64,000 nucleotides of DNA, taken from contig NC_089851.1 of NCBI RefSeq assembly GCF_036373705.1, forward strand, positions 59,829,850 to 59,893,849, written 5' to 3'. Below the pieces are notes generated by a model. It had not been told where the DNA came from. It searched no databases and saw only the letters and a list, made by a program, of their open reading frames with translations. Both the position numbers and the translations under genes were made by a program. The stretch is from Amia ocellicauda (taxonomy: Eukaryota; Chordata; Actinopteri; Amiiformes; Amiidae). Positions within the stretch are counted from its first letter, which is position 1. The number at the start of each line of letters is the position of its first letter. This document shows positions 14,413 through 27,525 of the stretch, piece after piece.

Positions 14413-17400
14413 GACTCTTGATATCTAACTCTCTTGCTTGCTATCGCTCCCCGAATGGTCAGTAGCATAGTAGCATAACAGCAGATCACGGACCACTGTC
14501 AATCAGATGCTTGCCTTGCCGTCCATCCATCCATCTATCTATCTATCTATCTATCTATGACTCTCGATATCTAACTCTCTTGCTTGCTATCGCTCCCCCA
14601 ATGGTCAGTAGCATTGTAGCATAACAGCAGATCACGGACCAATGTCAATCAGATGCTTGCCTTGCCGTCCATCCATCCATCTATCTATCTTTCTATCTAT
14701 GACTCTCGATATCTAACTCTCTTGCTTGCTATCGCTCCCCCAATGGTCAGTAGCATAGTAGCATAACAGCAGATCACGGACCACTGTCAATCAGATGCTT
14801 GCCTTGCCGCCCATCCATCTATCTATCTATCTATCTATGACTCTTGATATCTAACTCTCTTGCTTGCTATCGCTCCCCCAATGGTCAGTTGCATAGTAGC
14901 ATAACAGCAGATCACAGACCACTGTCAATCAGATGCTTGCCTTGCCGTCCATCCATCCATCTATCTATCAATCTATCTATGTCTTTCGATATCTAACTCT
15001 CTTTTTTGCTATCGCTCCCCCAATGGTCAGTTGCATAGTAGCATAACAGCAGATCACGGACCACTGTCAATCAGATGCTTGCCTTGCCGTCCATCCATCC
15101 ATCTATCTATCTATCTATCTATGACTCTTGATATCTAACTCTCTTGCTTGCTATCGCTCCCCCAATGGTCAGTAGCATAGTAGCATAACAGCAGATCACG
15201 GACCACTGTCAATCAGATGCTTGCCTTGCCGTCCATCCATCCATCTATCTATCAATCTATCTATGACTCTCGATATCTAACTCTCTTTTTTGCTATCGCT
15301 CCCCCAATGGTCAGTTGCATAGTAGCATAACAGCAGATCACGGACCACTGTCAATCAGATGCTTGCCTTGCCGTCCATCCATCCATCTATCTATCTATCT
15401 ATCTATGACTCTCGATATCTAACTCTCTTGCTTGCTATCGCTCCCCCAATGGTCAGTAGCATAGTAGCATAACAGCAGATCACGGACCACTGTCAATCAG
15501 ATGCTTGCCTTGCCGTCCATCCATCCATCCATCTATCTATCTATCTATCAATGACTCTCGATATCTAACTCTCTTGCTTGCTATCGCTCCCTCAATGGTC
15601 AGTAGCATAGTAGCATAACAGCAGATCACGGACCACTGTCAATCAGATGCTTGCCTTGCCGTCCATCCATCCATCTATCTATCTATCTATCGATGACTCT
15701 AGATATCTAACTCTCTTGCTTGCTATCGCTCCCCCAATGGTCAGTAGCATAGTAGCATAACAGCAGATCACGGACCACTGTCAATCAGATGCTTGCCTTG
15801 CCGTCCATCCATCCATCTATCTATCTATCTATCTATGACTCTTGATATCTAACTCTCTTGCTTGCTATCGCTCCCCCAATGGTCAGTAGCATAGTAGCAT
15901 AACAGCAGATCACGGACCACTGTCAATCAGGTGCTTGCCTTGCCGTCCATCCATCTATCTATCTATCTATCTATCTATCTATGACTCTCGATATCTAACT
16001 CCCTTGCTTGCTATCGCTCCCCCAATGGTCAGTAGCATAGTAGCATAACAGCAGATCACGGACCACTGTCAATCAGATGCTTGCCTTGCCGTCCATCCAT
16101 CCATCTATCTATCTATCTAGCTAGCTATCTATCTATGACTCTCGATATCTAACTCTCTTGCTTGCTATCGCTACCCCAATGGTCAGTAGCATAGTAGCAT
16201 AACAGCAGATCACGGACCACAGTCAATCAGATGCTTGCCTTGCCGTCCATCCATCCATCCATCTATCTATCTATCTATCAATGACTCTCGATATCTAACT
16301 CTCTTGCTTGCTATCGCTCCCTCAATGGTCAGTTGCATAGTAGCATAACAGCAGATCACGGACCACTGTCAATCAGATGCTTGCCTTGCCGTCCATCCAT
16401 CCATCTTTCTATCTATCTATCGATGACTCTTGATATCTAACTCTCTTGCTTGCAATCGCTCCCCCAATGGTCAGTAGCATAGTAGCATAACAGCAGATCA
16501 CGGACCACTGTCAATCAGATGCTTGCCTTGCCATCCATCCATCCATCCATCTATCTATCTATCTATGACTCTTGATATCTAACTCTCTTGCTTGCTATCG
16601 CTCCCCCAATGGTCAGTAGCATAGTAGCATAACAGCAGATCACGGACCACTGTCAATCAGATGCTTGCCTTGCCGTCCATCCATCCATCCATCTATCTAT
16701 CTATTTATCAATGACTCTCGATATCTAACTCTCTTGCTTGCTATCGCTCCCCCAATGGTCAGTAGCATAGTAGCATAACAGCAGATCACGGACCACTGTC
16801 AATCAGATGCTTGCCTTGCCGTCCATCCATCCATCTATCTATCTATCTATCTATCTATGACTCTTGATATCTAACTCTCTTGCTTGCTATCGCTCCCCCA
16901 ATGGTCAGTAGCATAGTAGCATAACAGCAGATCATGGACCACTGTCAATCAGATGCTTGCCTTGCCGTCCATCCATCCATCTATCTATCTATCTATCTAT
17001 CTATGACTCTCGATATCTAACTCTCTTGCTTGCTATCGCTCCCCCAATGGTCAGTAGCATTGTAGCATAACAGCAGATCACGGACCAATGTCAATCAGAT
17101 GCTTGCCTTGCCGTCCATCCATCCATCTATCTATCTATCTATCTATGACTCTTGATATCTAACTCTCTTGCTTGCTATCGCTCCCGCAATGGTCAGTAGC
17201 ATTGTAGCATAACAACAGATCACGGACCACTGTCAATCAGATGCTTGCCTTGCCGTCCATCCATCCATCCATCTATCTATCTATCTATCAATGACTCTCG
17301 ATATCTAACTCTCTTGCTTGCTATCGCTCCCCCAATGGTCAGTAGCATAGTAGCATAACAGCAGATCACGGACCACTGTCAATCAGATGCTTGCCTTGCC

Positions 17401-18367
17401 GTCCATCCATCTATCTATCTATCTATCTATCTATCTATGACTCTCGATATCTAACTCTCTTGCTTGCTATCGCTCCCCCAATGGTCAGTAGCATAGTAGC
17501 ATAACAGCAGATCACGGACCAATGTCAATCAGATGCTTGCCTTGCCGTCCATCCATCCATCTATCTATCTATCTATCTATGACTCTCGATATCTAACTCT
17601 CTTGCTTGCTATCGCTCCCCCAATGGTCAGTAGCATAGTAGCATAACAGCAGATCACGGACCACTGTCAATCAGATGCTTGCCTTGCCGTCCATCCATCC
17701 ATCCATCTATCTATCTATCTATGACTCTCGATATCTAACTCTCTTGCTTGCTATCGCTCCCCCAATGGTCAGTAGCATAGTAGCATAACAGCAGATCACG
17801 GACCACTGTCAATCAGATGCTTGCCTTGCCGTCCATCCATCCATCTATCTATCTATCTATCTATGACTCTCGATATCTAACTCTCTTGCTTGCTATCGCT
17901 CCCCCAATGGTCAGTAGCATTGTAGCATAACAGCAGATCACTGACCACTGTCAATCAGATGCTTGCCTTGCCGTCCATCCATCCATCTATCTATCTATCT
18001 AGCTAGCTATCTATCTATGACTCTCGATATCTAACTCTCTTGCTTGCTATCGCTCCCCCAATGGTCAGTAGCATAGTAGCATATCAGCAGATCACGGACC
18101 ACTGTCAATCAGATGCTTGCCTTGCCGTCCATCCATCCATCTTTCTATCTATCTATCGATGACTCTTGATATCTAACTCTCTTGCTTGCTATCGCTCCCC
18201 CAATGGTCAGTAGCATAGTAGCATAACAGCAGATCACGGACCACTGTCAATCAGATGCTTGCCTTGCCGTCCATCCATCCATCCATCTATCTATCTATCT
18301 AGCTAGCTAGCTATCTATGACTCTCGATATCTAACTCTCTTGCTTGCTATCGCTCCCCCAATGGTCA
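1..18367. repeat. Satellite array, left block (about 140-150 bp unit)
   Basis: Head-to-tail copies of one unit. Each has a conserved block running from CTCGATATCTAACTCTC through CCCCCAATGGTCAGTAGCAT and CAGCAGATCACGGACCACTG to ATGCTTGCCTTGCCGTC, followed by (CCAT)2-4 and (CTAT)4-10. Units differ by point variants and by tetranucleotide count. Shared variants recur at fixed long distances: the CTTTTTTGCTATCG variant at about 3113 and 5433, and the GCTTGTCTTG variant at about 2900, 5217 and 8124. This shows higher-order blocks of about 2.3 and 2.9 kb. No protein gene is credible here; the small open frames come from the tetranucleotide tract. Confidence 0.97.
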
Positions 18368-18467
18368 CGTATGTTGCATTCAACGAAAAAGAAAATCGTG
18401 TGCTGGAAATGATTTCTGGCAACTGTGAAGGAACTGCACGACTGCAGCAACCACAACACCTCTGTCT

Positions 18468-18541
18468 GTGTCTGTGGAGCAATCGGTCAGCGTGTTTGGC
18501 TGTTAACCGAAAGGATGGTGGTTCAAATCCACCCAGGGATG
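18468..18541 (+). tRNA. tRNA-Asn(GTT)-like sequence, copy 1
   Basis: The anticodon arm with loop CTGTTAA (anticodon GTT) and a perfect T arm (GGTGG/CCACC around TTCAAAT) match eukaryotic tRNA-Asn. The acceptor stem (GTGTCTG against CAGGGAT) has a G-G mismatch at the third pair, and the D stem (GAGC) is weakened. It may be a tRNA-derived relic rather than an expressed gene. Confidence 0.5.
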
Positions 18542-18706
18542 GCCCACTTTTCCCCCCGCCCCTTGTTATTGTTTCTACTTCTGGCGGTCAGCTTGCCAGA
18601 CTGCGGCTACAGTAACCTTAAGCTGTTTGCTGCGGACGGCCATCTTGCAAAAATGTATTGAGCGTTTAGAAACTTCCTTTCCATTGCCTAGGCCAACGTA
18701 AACCAA

Positions 18707-18779
18707 AGCACTGCTAGGAGTCGAAAACAGGGTTTCCTGTTTACAAGACAGGCGCTTTGACCAACTAAGCCACGGTGCC
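18707..18779 (-). pseudogene. Degraded tRNA-Thr(TGT)-like sequence, copy 1
   Basis: On the minus strand it begins GGCACCGTGGCTTAGTTGGT and has an anticodon stem around loop CTTGTAA (anticodon TGT), as in tRNA-Thr. The T arm is altered (GTTTTCGACTCC) and the acceptor stem has at least one mismatch. It is probably a pseudogene. Confidence 0.6.
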
Positions 18780-18823
18780 AGGACTCTCCCATTCCCCAGT
18801 GCCTACACTCAGGTGTAAGGCAC

Positions 18824-18851
18824 AAAACAAAACAAAACAAAACAAAACAAA
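18824..18851. repeat. (AAAAC)n microsatellite
   Basis: Short run of AAAAC units inside the tRNA module. The same tract occurs in the other copies with different lengths and is longest in the copy near 53840-53912. Confidence 0.9.
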
Positions 18852-19149
18852 ATCTGGATGCAGGCTGCAACAAAGGAAGCACACAGAGGTGAAAACGTAA
18901 GGTTGACGGGAGTAACAAGCTCCCTGTTGCGACTGTCCAGGGGCGGCAATGGGAAATGGACGATGGCCGTTAGGTGCGCGTAGCGCATGTCCTTTGGGTT
19001 CTGCTTCTTCTTTACAAACCGGCGTCTGTCCAGTTGGCTTTCCGGTTCATTACGTCCTCTGATGGCTTTAAGATAAGCCTATCATGCTAAAACTGATGGT
19101 CGACAAAGCGGAAGCACAAGCTTCGCAAGGAGCACACAAAGCCCACCTA

Positions 19150-19223
19150 AGGCACCGCTGGGATTTGAACCCAGGACCTCCTGTTTACTAGGCAAGCGCT
19201 TCAACCAACTAAGCCACGGCACC
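19150..19223 (-). tRNA. tRNA-Thr(AGT), copy 1
   Basis: The minus strand reads GGTGCCGTGGCTTAGTTGGT, then an anticodon loop CTAGTAA (anticodon AGT), then T arm CCTGGGTTCAAATCCCAG and a closing acceptor GCGGTGCC. The anticodon stem has one mismatch (CTTGC against ACAGG). Otherwise it fits eukaryotic tRNA-Thr(AGT). It may be slightly degraded. Confidence 0.65.
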
Positions 19224-19245
19224 AAATCTGCCACTGTTGCTGCTG

Positions 19246-20830
19246 ATAGTAGCATAACAGCAGATCACGGACCACTGTCAATCAGATGCTTGCCTTGCCG
19301 TCCATCCATCCATCCATCTATCTATCTATCTATGACTCTTGATATCTAACTCTCTTGCTTGCTATCGCTCCCCCAATGGTCAGTAGCATAGTAGCATAAC
19401 AGCAGATCACGGACCACTGTCAATCAGATGCTTGCCTTGCCGTCCATCCATCCATCTATCTATGTATCTATGTCTCTTGATATCTAACTCTCTTGCTTGC
19501 TATCGCTCCCCCAATGGTCAGTAGCATAGTAGCATAACAGCAGATCACGGACCACTGTCAATCAGATGATTGCCTTGCCGTCCATCCATCCATCCATCCA
19601 TCTATCTATCTATCTATGACTCTTGATATCTAACTCTCTTGCTTGCTATCGCTCCCCCAATGGTCAGTAGCATAGTAGCATAACAGCAGATCACGGACCA
19701 CTGTCAATCAGATGCTTGCCTTGCCGTCCATCCATCCATCCATCTATCTATCTATGTATCTATGTCTCTTGATATCTAACTCTCTTGCTTGCTATCGCTC
19801 CCCCAATGGTCAGTAGCATAGTAGCATAACAGCAGATCACGGACCACTGTCAATCAGATGCTTGCCTTGCCGTCCATCCATCCATCCATCTATCTATCTA
19901 TGTATCTATGTCTCTTGATATCTAACTCTCTTGCTTGCTATCGCTCCCCCAATGGTCAGTAGCATAGTAGCATAACAGCAGATCACGGACTACTGTCAAT
20001 CAGATGCTTGCCTTGCCGTCCATCCATCCATCTATCTATCAATCTATCTATGACTCTTGATATCTAACTCTCTTGCTTGCTATCGCTCCCCCAATGGTCA
20101 GTAGCATTGTAGCATAACAACAGATCACGGACCACTGTCAATCAGATGCTTGCCTTGCCGTCCATCCATCCATCCATCTATCTATCTATCTATCAATGAC
20201 TCTCGATATCTAACTCTCTTGCTTGCTATCGCTCCCCCAATGGTCAGTAGCATAGTAGCATAACAGCAGATCACGGACCACTGTCAATCAGATGCTTGCC
20301 TTGCCGTCCATCCATCTATCTATCTATCTATCTATCTATGACTCTCGATATCTAACTCTCTTGCTTGCTATCGCTCCCCCAATGGTCAGTAGCATAGTAG
20401 CATAACAGCAGATCACGGACCAATGTCAATCAGATGCTTGCCTTGCCGTCCATCCATCCATCTATCTATCTATCTATCAATGACTCTCGATATCTAACTC
20501 TCTTGCTTGCTATCGCTCCCCCAATGGTCAGTAGCATAGTAGCATAACAGCAGATCACGGACCACTGTCAATCAGATGCTTGCCTTGCCGTCCATCCATC
20601 CATCCATCTATCTATATATCTATCAATGACTCTGAATATCTAACTCTCTTGCTTGCTATCGCTCCCTCAATGGTCAGTAGCATAGTAGCATAACAGCAGA
20701 TCACGGACTACTGTCAATCAGATGCTTGCCTTGCCGTCCATCCATCCATCTATCTATCTATCTAGCTAGCTATCTATCTATGACTCTCGATATCTAACTC
20801 TCTTGCTTGCTATCGCTCCCCCAATGGTCA
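19246..20830. repeat. Satellite array between tRNA modules 1 and 2
   Basis: Same unit as the left block, about eleven copies. The same order of variants recurs after module 2, so the module and its following satellite behave as one repeat of about 2.4 kb. Confidence 0.95.
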
Positions 20831-20929
20831 CGTATGTTGCATTCAACGAAAAAGAAATCGTGTGCTGGAAATGATTTCTGGCAACTGTGAAGGTACTGCA
20901 CGACTGCAGCAACCCCTACACCTCTGTCT

Positions 20930-21003
20930 GTGTCTGTGGCGCAATCGGTCAGTGTGTTTGGCTGTTAACCGAAAGGATGGTGGTTCAAATCCACCCAGAG
21001 ATG
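20930..21003 (+). tRNA. tRNA-Asn(GTT)-like sequence, copy 2
   Basis: Anticodon loop CTGTTAA (GTT), perfect T stem, and a D stem GCGC/GTGT with wobble pairs. The acceptor stem has one G-G mismatch. It is closer to a canonical tRNA-Asn than copy 1, but expression is uncertain. Confidence 0.55.
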
Positions 21004-21168
21004 GCCCACTTTTCCCCCCGCCCCTTGTTATTGTTTCTACTTCTGGCGGTCAGCTTGCCAGACTGCGGCTACAGTAACCTTAAGCTGTTTGCTGCGGACG
21101 GCCATCTTGCAAAAATGTATTGAGCGTTTAGAAACTTCCTTTCCATTGCCTAGGCCAACGTAAACCAA

Positions 21169-21241
21169 AGCACTGCTAGGAGTCGAAAACAGGGTTTCCT
21201 GTTTACAAGACAGGCGCTTTGACCAACTAAGCCACGGTGCC
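21169..21241 (-). pseudogene. Degraded tRNA-Thr(TGT)-like sequence, copy 2
   Basis: Same sequence as the copy at 18707-18779, with a TGT anticodon loop and a mutated T arm. Confidence 0.6.
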
Positions 21242-21602
21242 AGGACTCTCCCATTCCCCAGTGCCTACACTCAGGTGTAAGGCACAAAACAAAACAAAAC
21301 AAAACAAAACAAAATCTGGATGCAGGCTGCAACAAAGGAAGCACACAGAGGTGAAAACGTAAGGTTGACGGGAGTAACAAGCTCCCTGTTGCGACTGTCC
21401 AGGGGCGGCAATGGGAAATGGACGATGGCCGTTAGGTGCGCGTAGCGCATGTCCTTTGGGTTCTGCTTCTTCTTTACAAACCGGCGTCTGTCCAGTTGGC
21501 TTTCCGGTTCATTACGTCCTCTGATGGCTTTAAGATAAGCCTATCATGCTAAAACTGATGGTCGACAAAGCGGAAGCACAAGCTTCGCAAGGAGCACACA
21601 TA

Positions 21603-21676
21603 AGGCACCGCTGGGATTTGAACCCAGGACCTCCTGTTTACTAGGCAAGCGCTTCAACCAACTAAGCCACGGCACC
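21603..21676 (-). tRNA. tRNA-Thr(AGT), copy 2
   Basis: Same as copy 1, with the same anticodon-stem mismatch (CTTGC/ACAGG). The AGT anticodon loop and T arm are intact. Confidence 0.65.
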
Positions 21677-21698
21677 AAATCTGCCACTGTTGCTGCTG

Positions 21699-23141
21699 AT
21701 AGTAGCATAACAGCAGATCACGGACCACTGTCAATCAGATGCTTGCCTTGCCGTCCATCCATCCATCCATCTATCTATCTATCTATCTATGACTCTTGAT
21801 ATCTAACTCTCTTGCTTGCTATCGCTCCCCCAATGGTCAGTAGCATAGTAGCATAACAGCAGATCACGGACCACTGTCAATCAGATGCTTGCCTTGCCGT
21901 CCATCCATCCATCTATCTATGTATCTATGTCTCTTGATATCTAACTCTCTTGCTTGCTATCGCTCCCCCAATGGTCAGTAGCATAGTAGCATAACAGCAG
22001 ATCACGGACCACTGTCAATCAGATGATTGCCTTGCCGTCCATCCATCCATCCATCCATCTATCTATCTATCTATGACTCTTGATATCTAACTCTCTTGCT
22101 TGCTATCGCTCCCCCAATGGTCAGTAGCATAGTAGCATAACAGCAGATCACGGACCACTGTCAATCAGATGCTTGCCTTGCCGTCCATCCATCCATCCAT
22201 CTATCTATCTATGTATCTATGTCTCTTGATATCTAACTCTCTTGCTTGCTATCGCTCCCCCAATGGTCAGTAGCATAGTAGCATAACAGCAGATCATGGA
22301 CTACTGTCAATCAGATGCTTGCCTTGCCGTCCATCCATCCATCTATCTATCAATCTATCTATGACTCTTGATATCTAACTCTCTTGCTTGCTATCGCTCC
22401 CCCAATGGTCAGTAGCATTGTAGCATAACAACAGATCACGGACCACTGTCAATCAGATGCTTGCCTTGCCGTCCATCCATCCATCCATCTATCTATCTAT
22501 CTATCAATGACTCTCGATATCTAACTCTCTTGCTTGCTATCGCTCCCCCAATGGTCAGTAGCATAGTAGCATAACAGCAGATCACGGACCACTGTCAATC
22601 AGATGCTTGCCTTGCCGTCCATCCATCTATCTATCTATCTATCTATCTATGACTCTCGATATCTAACTCTCTTGCTTGCTATCGCTCCCCCAATGGTCAG
22701 TAGCATAGTAGCATAACAGCAGATCACGGACCAATGTCAATCAGATGCTTGCCTTGCCGTCCATCCATCCATCTATCTATCTATCTATCAATGACTCTCG
22801 ATATCTAACTCTCTTGCTTGCTATCGCTCCCCCAATGGTCAGTAGCATAGTAGCATAACAGCAGATCACGGACCACTGTCAATCAGATGCTTGCCTTGCC
22901 GTCCATCCATCCATCCATCTATCTATATATCTATCAATGACTCTCAATATCTAACTCTCTTGCTTGCTATCGCTCCCTCAATGGTCAGTAGCATAGTAGC
23001 ATAACAGCAGATCACGGACTACTGTCAATCAGATGCTTGCCTTGCCGTCCATCCATCCATCTATCTATCTATCTAGCTAGCTATCTATCTATGACTCTCG
23101 ATATCTAACTCTCTTGCTTGCTATCGCTCCCCCAATGGTCA
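21699..23141. repeat. Satellite array between tRNA modules 2 and 3
   Basis: About ten satellite units whose variants follow the order seen after module 1, minus one unit. This supports duplication of a block of about 2.3-2.5 kb made of module plus satellite. Confidence 0.95.
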
Positions 23142-23240
23142 CGTATGTTGCATTCAACGAAAAAGAAATCGTGTGCTGGAAATGATTTCTGGCAACTGTG
23201 AAGGTACTGCACGACTGCAGCAACCCCTACACCTCTGTCT

Positions 23241-23314
23241 GTGTCTGTGGCGCAATCGGTCAGTGTGTTTGGCTGTTAACCGAAAGGATGGTGGTTCAAA
23301 TCCACCCAGAGATG
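23241..23314 (+). tRNA. tRNA-Asn(GTT)-like sequence, copy 3
   Basis: Identical by eye to copy 2: GTT anticodon, perfect T stem, one acceptor-stem mismatch. Confidence 0.55.
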
Positions 23315-23479
23315 GCCCACTTTTCCCCCCGTCCCTTGTTATTGTTTCTACTTCTGGCGGTCAGCTTGCCAGACTGCGGCTACAGTAACCTTAAGCTGTT
23401 TGCTGTGGACGGCCATCTTGCAAAAATGTATTGAGCGTTTAGAAACTTCCTTTCCATTGCCTAGGCCAACGTAAACCAA

Positions 23480-23552
23480 AGCACTGCTGGGAGTCGAAAA
23501 CAGGGTTTCCTGTTTACAAGACAGGCGCTTTGACCAACTAAGCCACGGTGCC
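23480..23552 (-). pseudogene. Degraded tRNA-Thr(TGT)-like sequence, copy 3
   Basis: As copies 1 and 2, with one substitution (GCTGGGAGTCG) that partly restores the T-arm side. Confidence 0.6.
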
Positions 23553-23932
23553 AGGACTCTCCCATTCCCCAGTGCCTACACTCAGGTGTAAGGCACAAAA
23601 CAAAACAAAACAAAACAAAACAAAAGAAAACAAAATCTGGATGCAGGCTGCAACAAAGGAAGCACACAGAGGTGAAAACGTAAGGTTGACGGGAGTAACA
23701 AGCTCCCTGTTGCGACTGTCCAGGGGCGGCAATGGGAATTGGACGTCGGCCGTTAGGTGCGCGTAGCGCGTGTCCTTTGGGTTCTGCTTCTTCTTTACAA
23801 ACCGGCGTCTGTCCAGTTGGCTTTCCGGTTCATTACGTCCTCTGATGGCTTTAAGATAAGCCTATCTTGCTAAAACTGATTGTTGACAAAGCGGAAGCAC
23901 AAGCTTCGCAAGGAGCACACAAAGCCCGCCTA

Positions 23933-24006
23933 AGGCACCGCTGGGATTTGAACCCAGGACCTCCTGTTTACTAGACAGGCGCTTTAACCAACTAAGCCAC
24001 GGCACC
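23933..24006 (-). tRNA. tRNA-Thr(AGT), copy 3, canonical fold
   Basis: All stems pair: acceptor GGTGCCG/CGGTGCC, anticodon stem CCTGT/ACAGG around CTAGTAA, and T stem CTGGG/CCCAG. This is a normal-looking eukaryotic tRNA-Thr(AGT) with internal A and B box regions (TGGCTTAGTTGG and GGTTCAAATCC). Confidence 0.8.
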
Positions 24007-24028
24007 AACTCTGCCACTGTTGCTGCTG

Positions 24029-24808
24029 ATAGTAGCATAACAGCAGATCACGGACCACTGTCAATCAGATGCTTGCCTTGCCGTCCATCCATCCATCCAT
24101 CTATCTATCTATCTATGACTCTTGATATCTAACTCTCTTGCTTGCTATCGCTCCCCCAATGGTCAGTAGCATAGTAGCATAACAGCAGATCACGGACCAC
24201 TGTCAATCAGATGCTTGCCTTGCCGTCCATCCATCCATCCATCTATCTATCTATCTATGACTCTTGATATCTAACTCTCTTGCTTGCTATCGCTCCCCCA
24301 ATGGTCAGTAGCATAGTAGCATAACAGCAGATCACGGACCACTGTCAATCAGATGCTTGCCTTGCCGTCCATCCATCCATCTATCTATCTATCTATGTAT
24401 CTATGTCTCTTGATATCTAACTCTCTTGCTTGCTATCGCTCCCCCAATGGTCAGTAGCATTGTAGCATAACAGCAGATCACGGACCACTGTCAACCAGAT
24501 GCTTGCCTTGCCGTCCATCCATCTATCTATCTATCTATCTATGACTCTCGATATCTAACTCTCTTGCTTGCTATCGCTCCCCCAATGGTCAGTAGCATTG
24601 TAGCATAACAGCAGATCACGGACCAATGTCAATCAGATGCTTGCCTTGCCGTCCATCCATCCATCTATCTATCTATCTATCTATGACTCTCGATATCTAA
24701 CTCTCTTGCTTGCTATCGCTCCCCCAATGGTCAGTAGCATAGTAGCATAACAGCAGATCACGGACCACTGTCAATCAGATGCTTGCCTTGCCGTCCATCC
24801 ATCCATCC

Positions 24809-24866
<58 letters not shown>

Positions 24867-25270
24867 GACTCTCGATATCTAACTCTCTTGCTTGCTTTCG
24901 CTCCGCCAATGGTCTGTAGCATTGTAGCATAACAGCAGATCACGGACCACTGTCAATCAGGTGCTTGCCTTGCCGTCCATCCATCCATCCATCTATCTAT
25001 CTATCTATCTATGACTCTCGATATCTAACTCTCTTGCTTGCTATCGCTCCCCCAATGGTCAGTAGCATAGTAGCATAACAGCAGATCACGGACCACTGTC
25101 AATCAGGTGCTTGCCTTGCCGTCCATCCATCCATCTATCTATCTATCTATCTATGACTCTTGATATCTAACTCTCTTGCTTGGTATCGCTCCCCCAATGG
25201 TCAGTAGCATAGTAGCATAACAGCAGATCACGGACCACTGTCAATCAGGTGCTTGCCTTGCCGTCCATCC

Positions 25271-25332
<62 letters not shown>

Positions 25333-25882
25333 GACTCTCGATATCTAACTCTCTTGCTTGCTTTCGCTCCGCCAATGGTCTGTAGCATTGTAGCATAACA
25401 GCAGATCACGGACCACTGTCAATCAGGTGCTTGCCTTGCCGTCCATCCATCCATCCATCTATCTATCTATCTATCTATGACTCTCGATATCTAACTCTCT
25501 TGCTTGCTATCGCTCCCCCAATGGTCAGTAGCATAGTAGCATAACAGCAGATCACGGACCACTGTCAATCAGATACTTGCCTTGCCGTCCATCCATCCAT
25601 CTATCTATCTATCTATGACTCTTGATAACTAACTCTCTTGCTTGCTATCGCTCCCCCAATGGTCAGTAGCATAGTAGCATAACAGCAGATCACAGACCAC
25701 TGTCAATCAGATGCTTGCCTTGCCGTCCATCCATCCATCTATCTATCTATCTATCTATCTATCTATGACTCTTGATATCTAACTCTCTTGCTTGGTATCG
25801 CTCCCCCAATGGTCAGTAGCATAGTAGCATAACAGCAGATCACGGACCACTGTCAATCAGGTGCTTGCCTTGCCGTCCATCC

Positions 25883-25932
<50 letters not shown>

Positions 25933-27491
25933 GACTCTCGATATCTAACTCTCTTGCTTGCTATCGCTCCGCCAATGGTCAGTAGCATTGTAGCATAAGA
26001 GCAGATCACGGACCACTGTCAATCAGGTGCTTGCCTTGCCGTCCATCCATCCATCCATCTATCTATCTATGTATCTATGTCTCTTGATATCTAACTCTCT
26101 TGCTTGCTATCGCTCCCCCAATGGTCAGTACATAGTAGCATAACAGCAGATCACGGACCACTGTCAATCACATGCTTGCCTTGCCCTCCATCCATCCATC
26201 CATCTATCTATCTATCTATCTATGACTCTCGATATCTAACTCTCTTGCTTGCTATCGCTCCCCCAATGGTCAGTAGCATAGTAGCATAACAGCAGATCAC
26301 GGACCACTGTCAATCAGGTGCTTGCCTTGCCGTCCATCCATCCATCCATCTATCTATCTATCTATCTATGACTCTCGATATCTAACTCTCTTGCTTGCTA
26401 TCGCTCCCCCAATGGTCAGTAGCATAGTAGCATAACAGCAGATCACGGACCACTGTCAATCAGATACTTGCCTTGCCGTCCATCCATCCATCCATCTATC
26501 TATCTATGTATCTATGTCTCTCGATATCTAACTCTCTTGCTTGCTATCGCTCCCCCAATGGTCAGTAGTATAGTAGCATAACAGCTGATCACGGACCACT
26601 GTCAATCAGATGCTTGCCTTGCCGTCCATCCATCCATCTATCTATCTATCTATCTATGACTCTTGATATCTAACTCTCTTGCTTGCTATCGCTCCCCCAA
26701 TGGTCAGTAGCATAGTAGCATAACAGCAGATCACGGACCACTGTCAATCAGATGCTTGCCTTGCCGTCCATCCATCCATCTATCTATCTATCTATCTATG
26801 ACTCTTGATATCTAACTCTCTTGCTTGGTATCGCTCCCCCAATGGTCAGTAGCATAGTAGCATAACAGCAGATCACGGACCACTGTCAATCAGGTGCTTG
26901 CCTTGCCGTCCATCCATCTATCTATCTATCTATCTATCTATCTATGACTCTCGATATCTAACTCTCTTGCTTGCTTTCGCTCCGCCAATGGTCTGTAGCA
27001 TTGTAGCATAACAGCAGATCACGGACCACTGTCAATCAGGTGCTTGCCTTGCCGTCCATCCATCCATCCATCTATCTATCTATCTATCTATGACTCTCGA
27101 TATCTAACTCTCTTGCTTGCTATCGCTCCCCCAATGGTCAGTAGCATAGTAGCATAACAGCAGATCACGGACCACTGTCAATCAGATACTTGCCTTGCCG
27201 TCCATCCATCCATCTATCTATCTATCTATGACTCTTGATAACTAACTCTCTTGCTTGCTATCGCTCCCCCAATGGTCAGTAGCATAGTAGCATAACAGCA
27301 GATCACGGACCACTGTCTATCAGATGCTTGCCTTGCCGTCCATCCATCCATCTATCTATCTATCTATCTATGAATCTCGATATCTAACTCTCTTGCTTGC
27401 TATCGCTCCCCCAATGGTCAGTAGCATAGTAGCATAACAGCAGATCACAGACCACTGTCAATCAGATGCTTGCCTTGCCGTCCATCCATCC

Positions 27492-27525
<34 letters not shown>

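Larger units (their letters stand above)
18368..19245. repeat. tRNA-bearing module, copy 1, inside the satellite
   Basis: The satellite breaks off after CCCCCAATGGTCA and resumes at ATAGTAGCATAACAGC. Between lies about 880 bp of non-satellite DNA holding a tRNA-Asn-like sequence (+), a tRNA-Thr(TGT)-like sequence (-), an (AAAAC)n microsatellite and a tRNA-Thr(AGT) (-). Nearly the same module recurs at 20831-21698 and 23142-24028, and shortened at 53663-54305, always at the same phase of the satellite unit. The module therefore appears to have been amplified together with the satellite. Confidence 0.9.
20831..21698. repeat. tRNA-bearing module, copy 2
   Basis: Nearly identical to copy 1, with small deletions (one A in the AAAGAAATCG region and about 10 bp before the tRNA-Thr(AGT)). 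It carries the same three tRNA-like sequences in the same order and strands. Confidence 0.9.
23142..24028. repeat. tRNA-bearing module, copy 3
   Basis: Third near-identical copy of the module. It differs by a few substitutions, by a longer AAAAC/AAAAG tract near 23596-23635, and by a canonical tRNA-Thr(AGT). Confidence 0.9.

Noticed and set aside
18340-24028. Open frames across the tRNA modules (for example 18425-18661, 18688-18918, 21150-21380, 23538-23732) and in copy 4 (53675-54085)
   Set aside because: They cross tRNA sequences and an AAAAC microsatellite, and their products have repeat-derived composition (FCFVLFCFVL).
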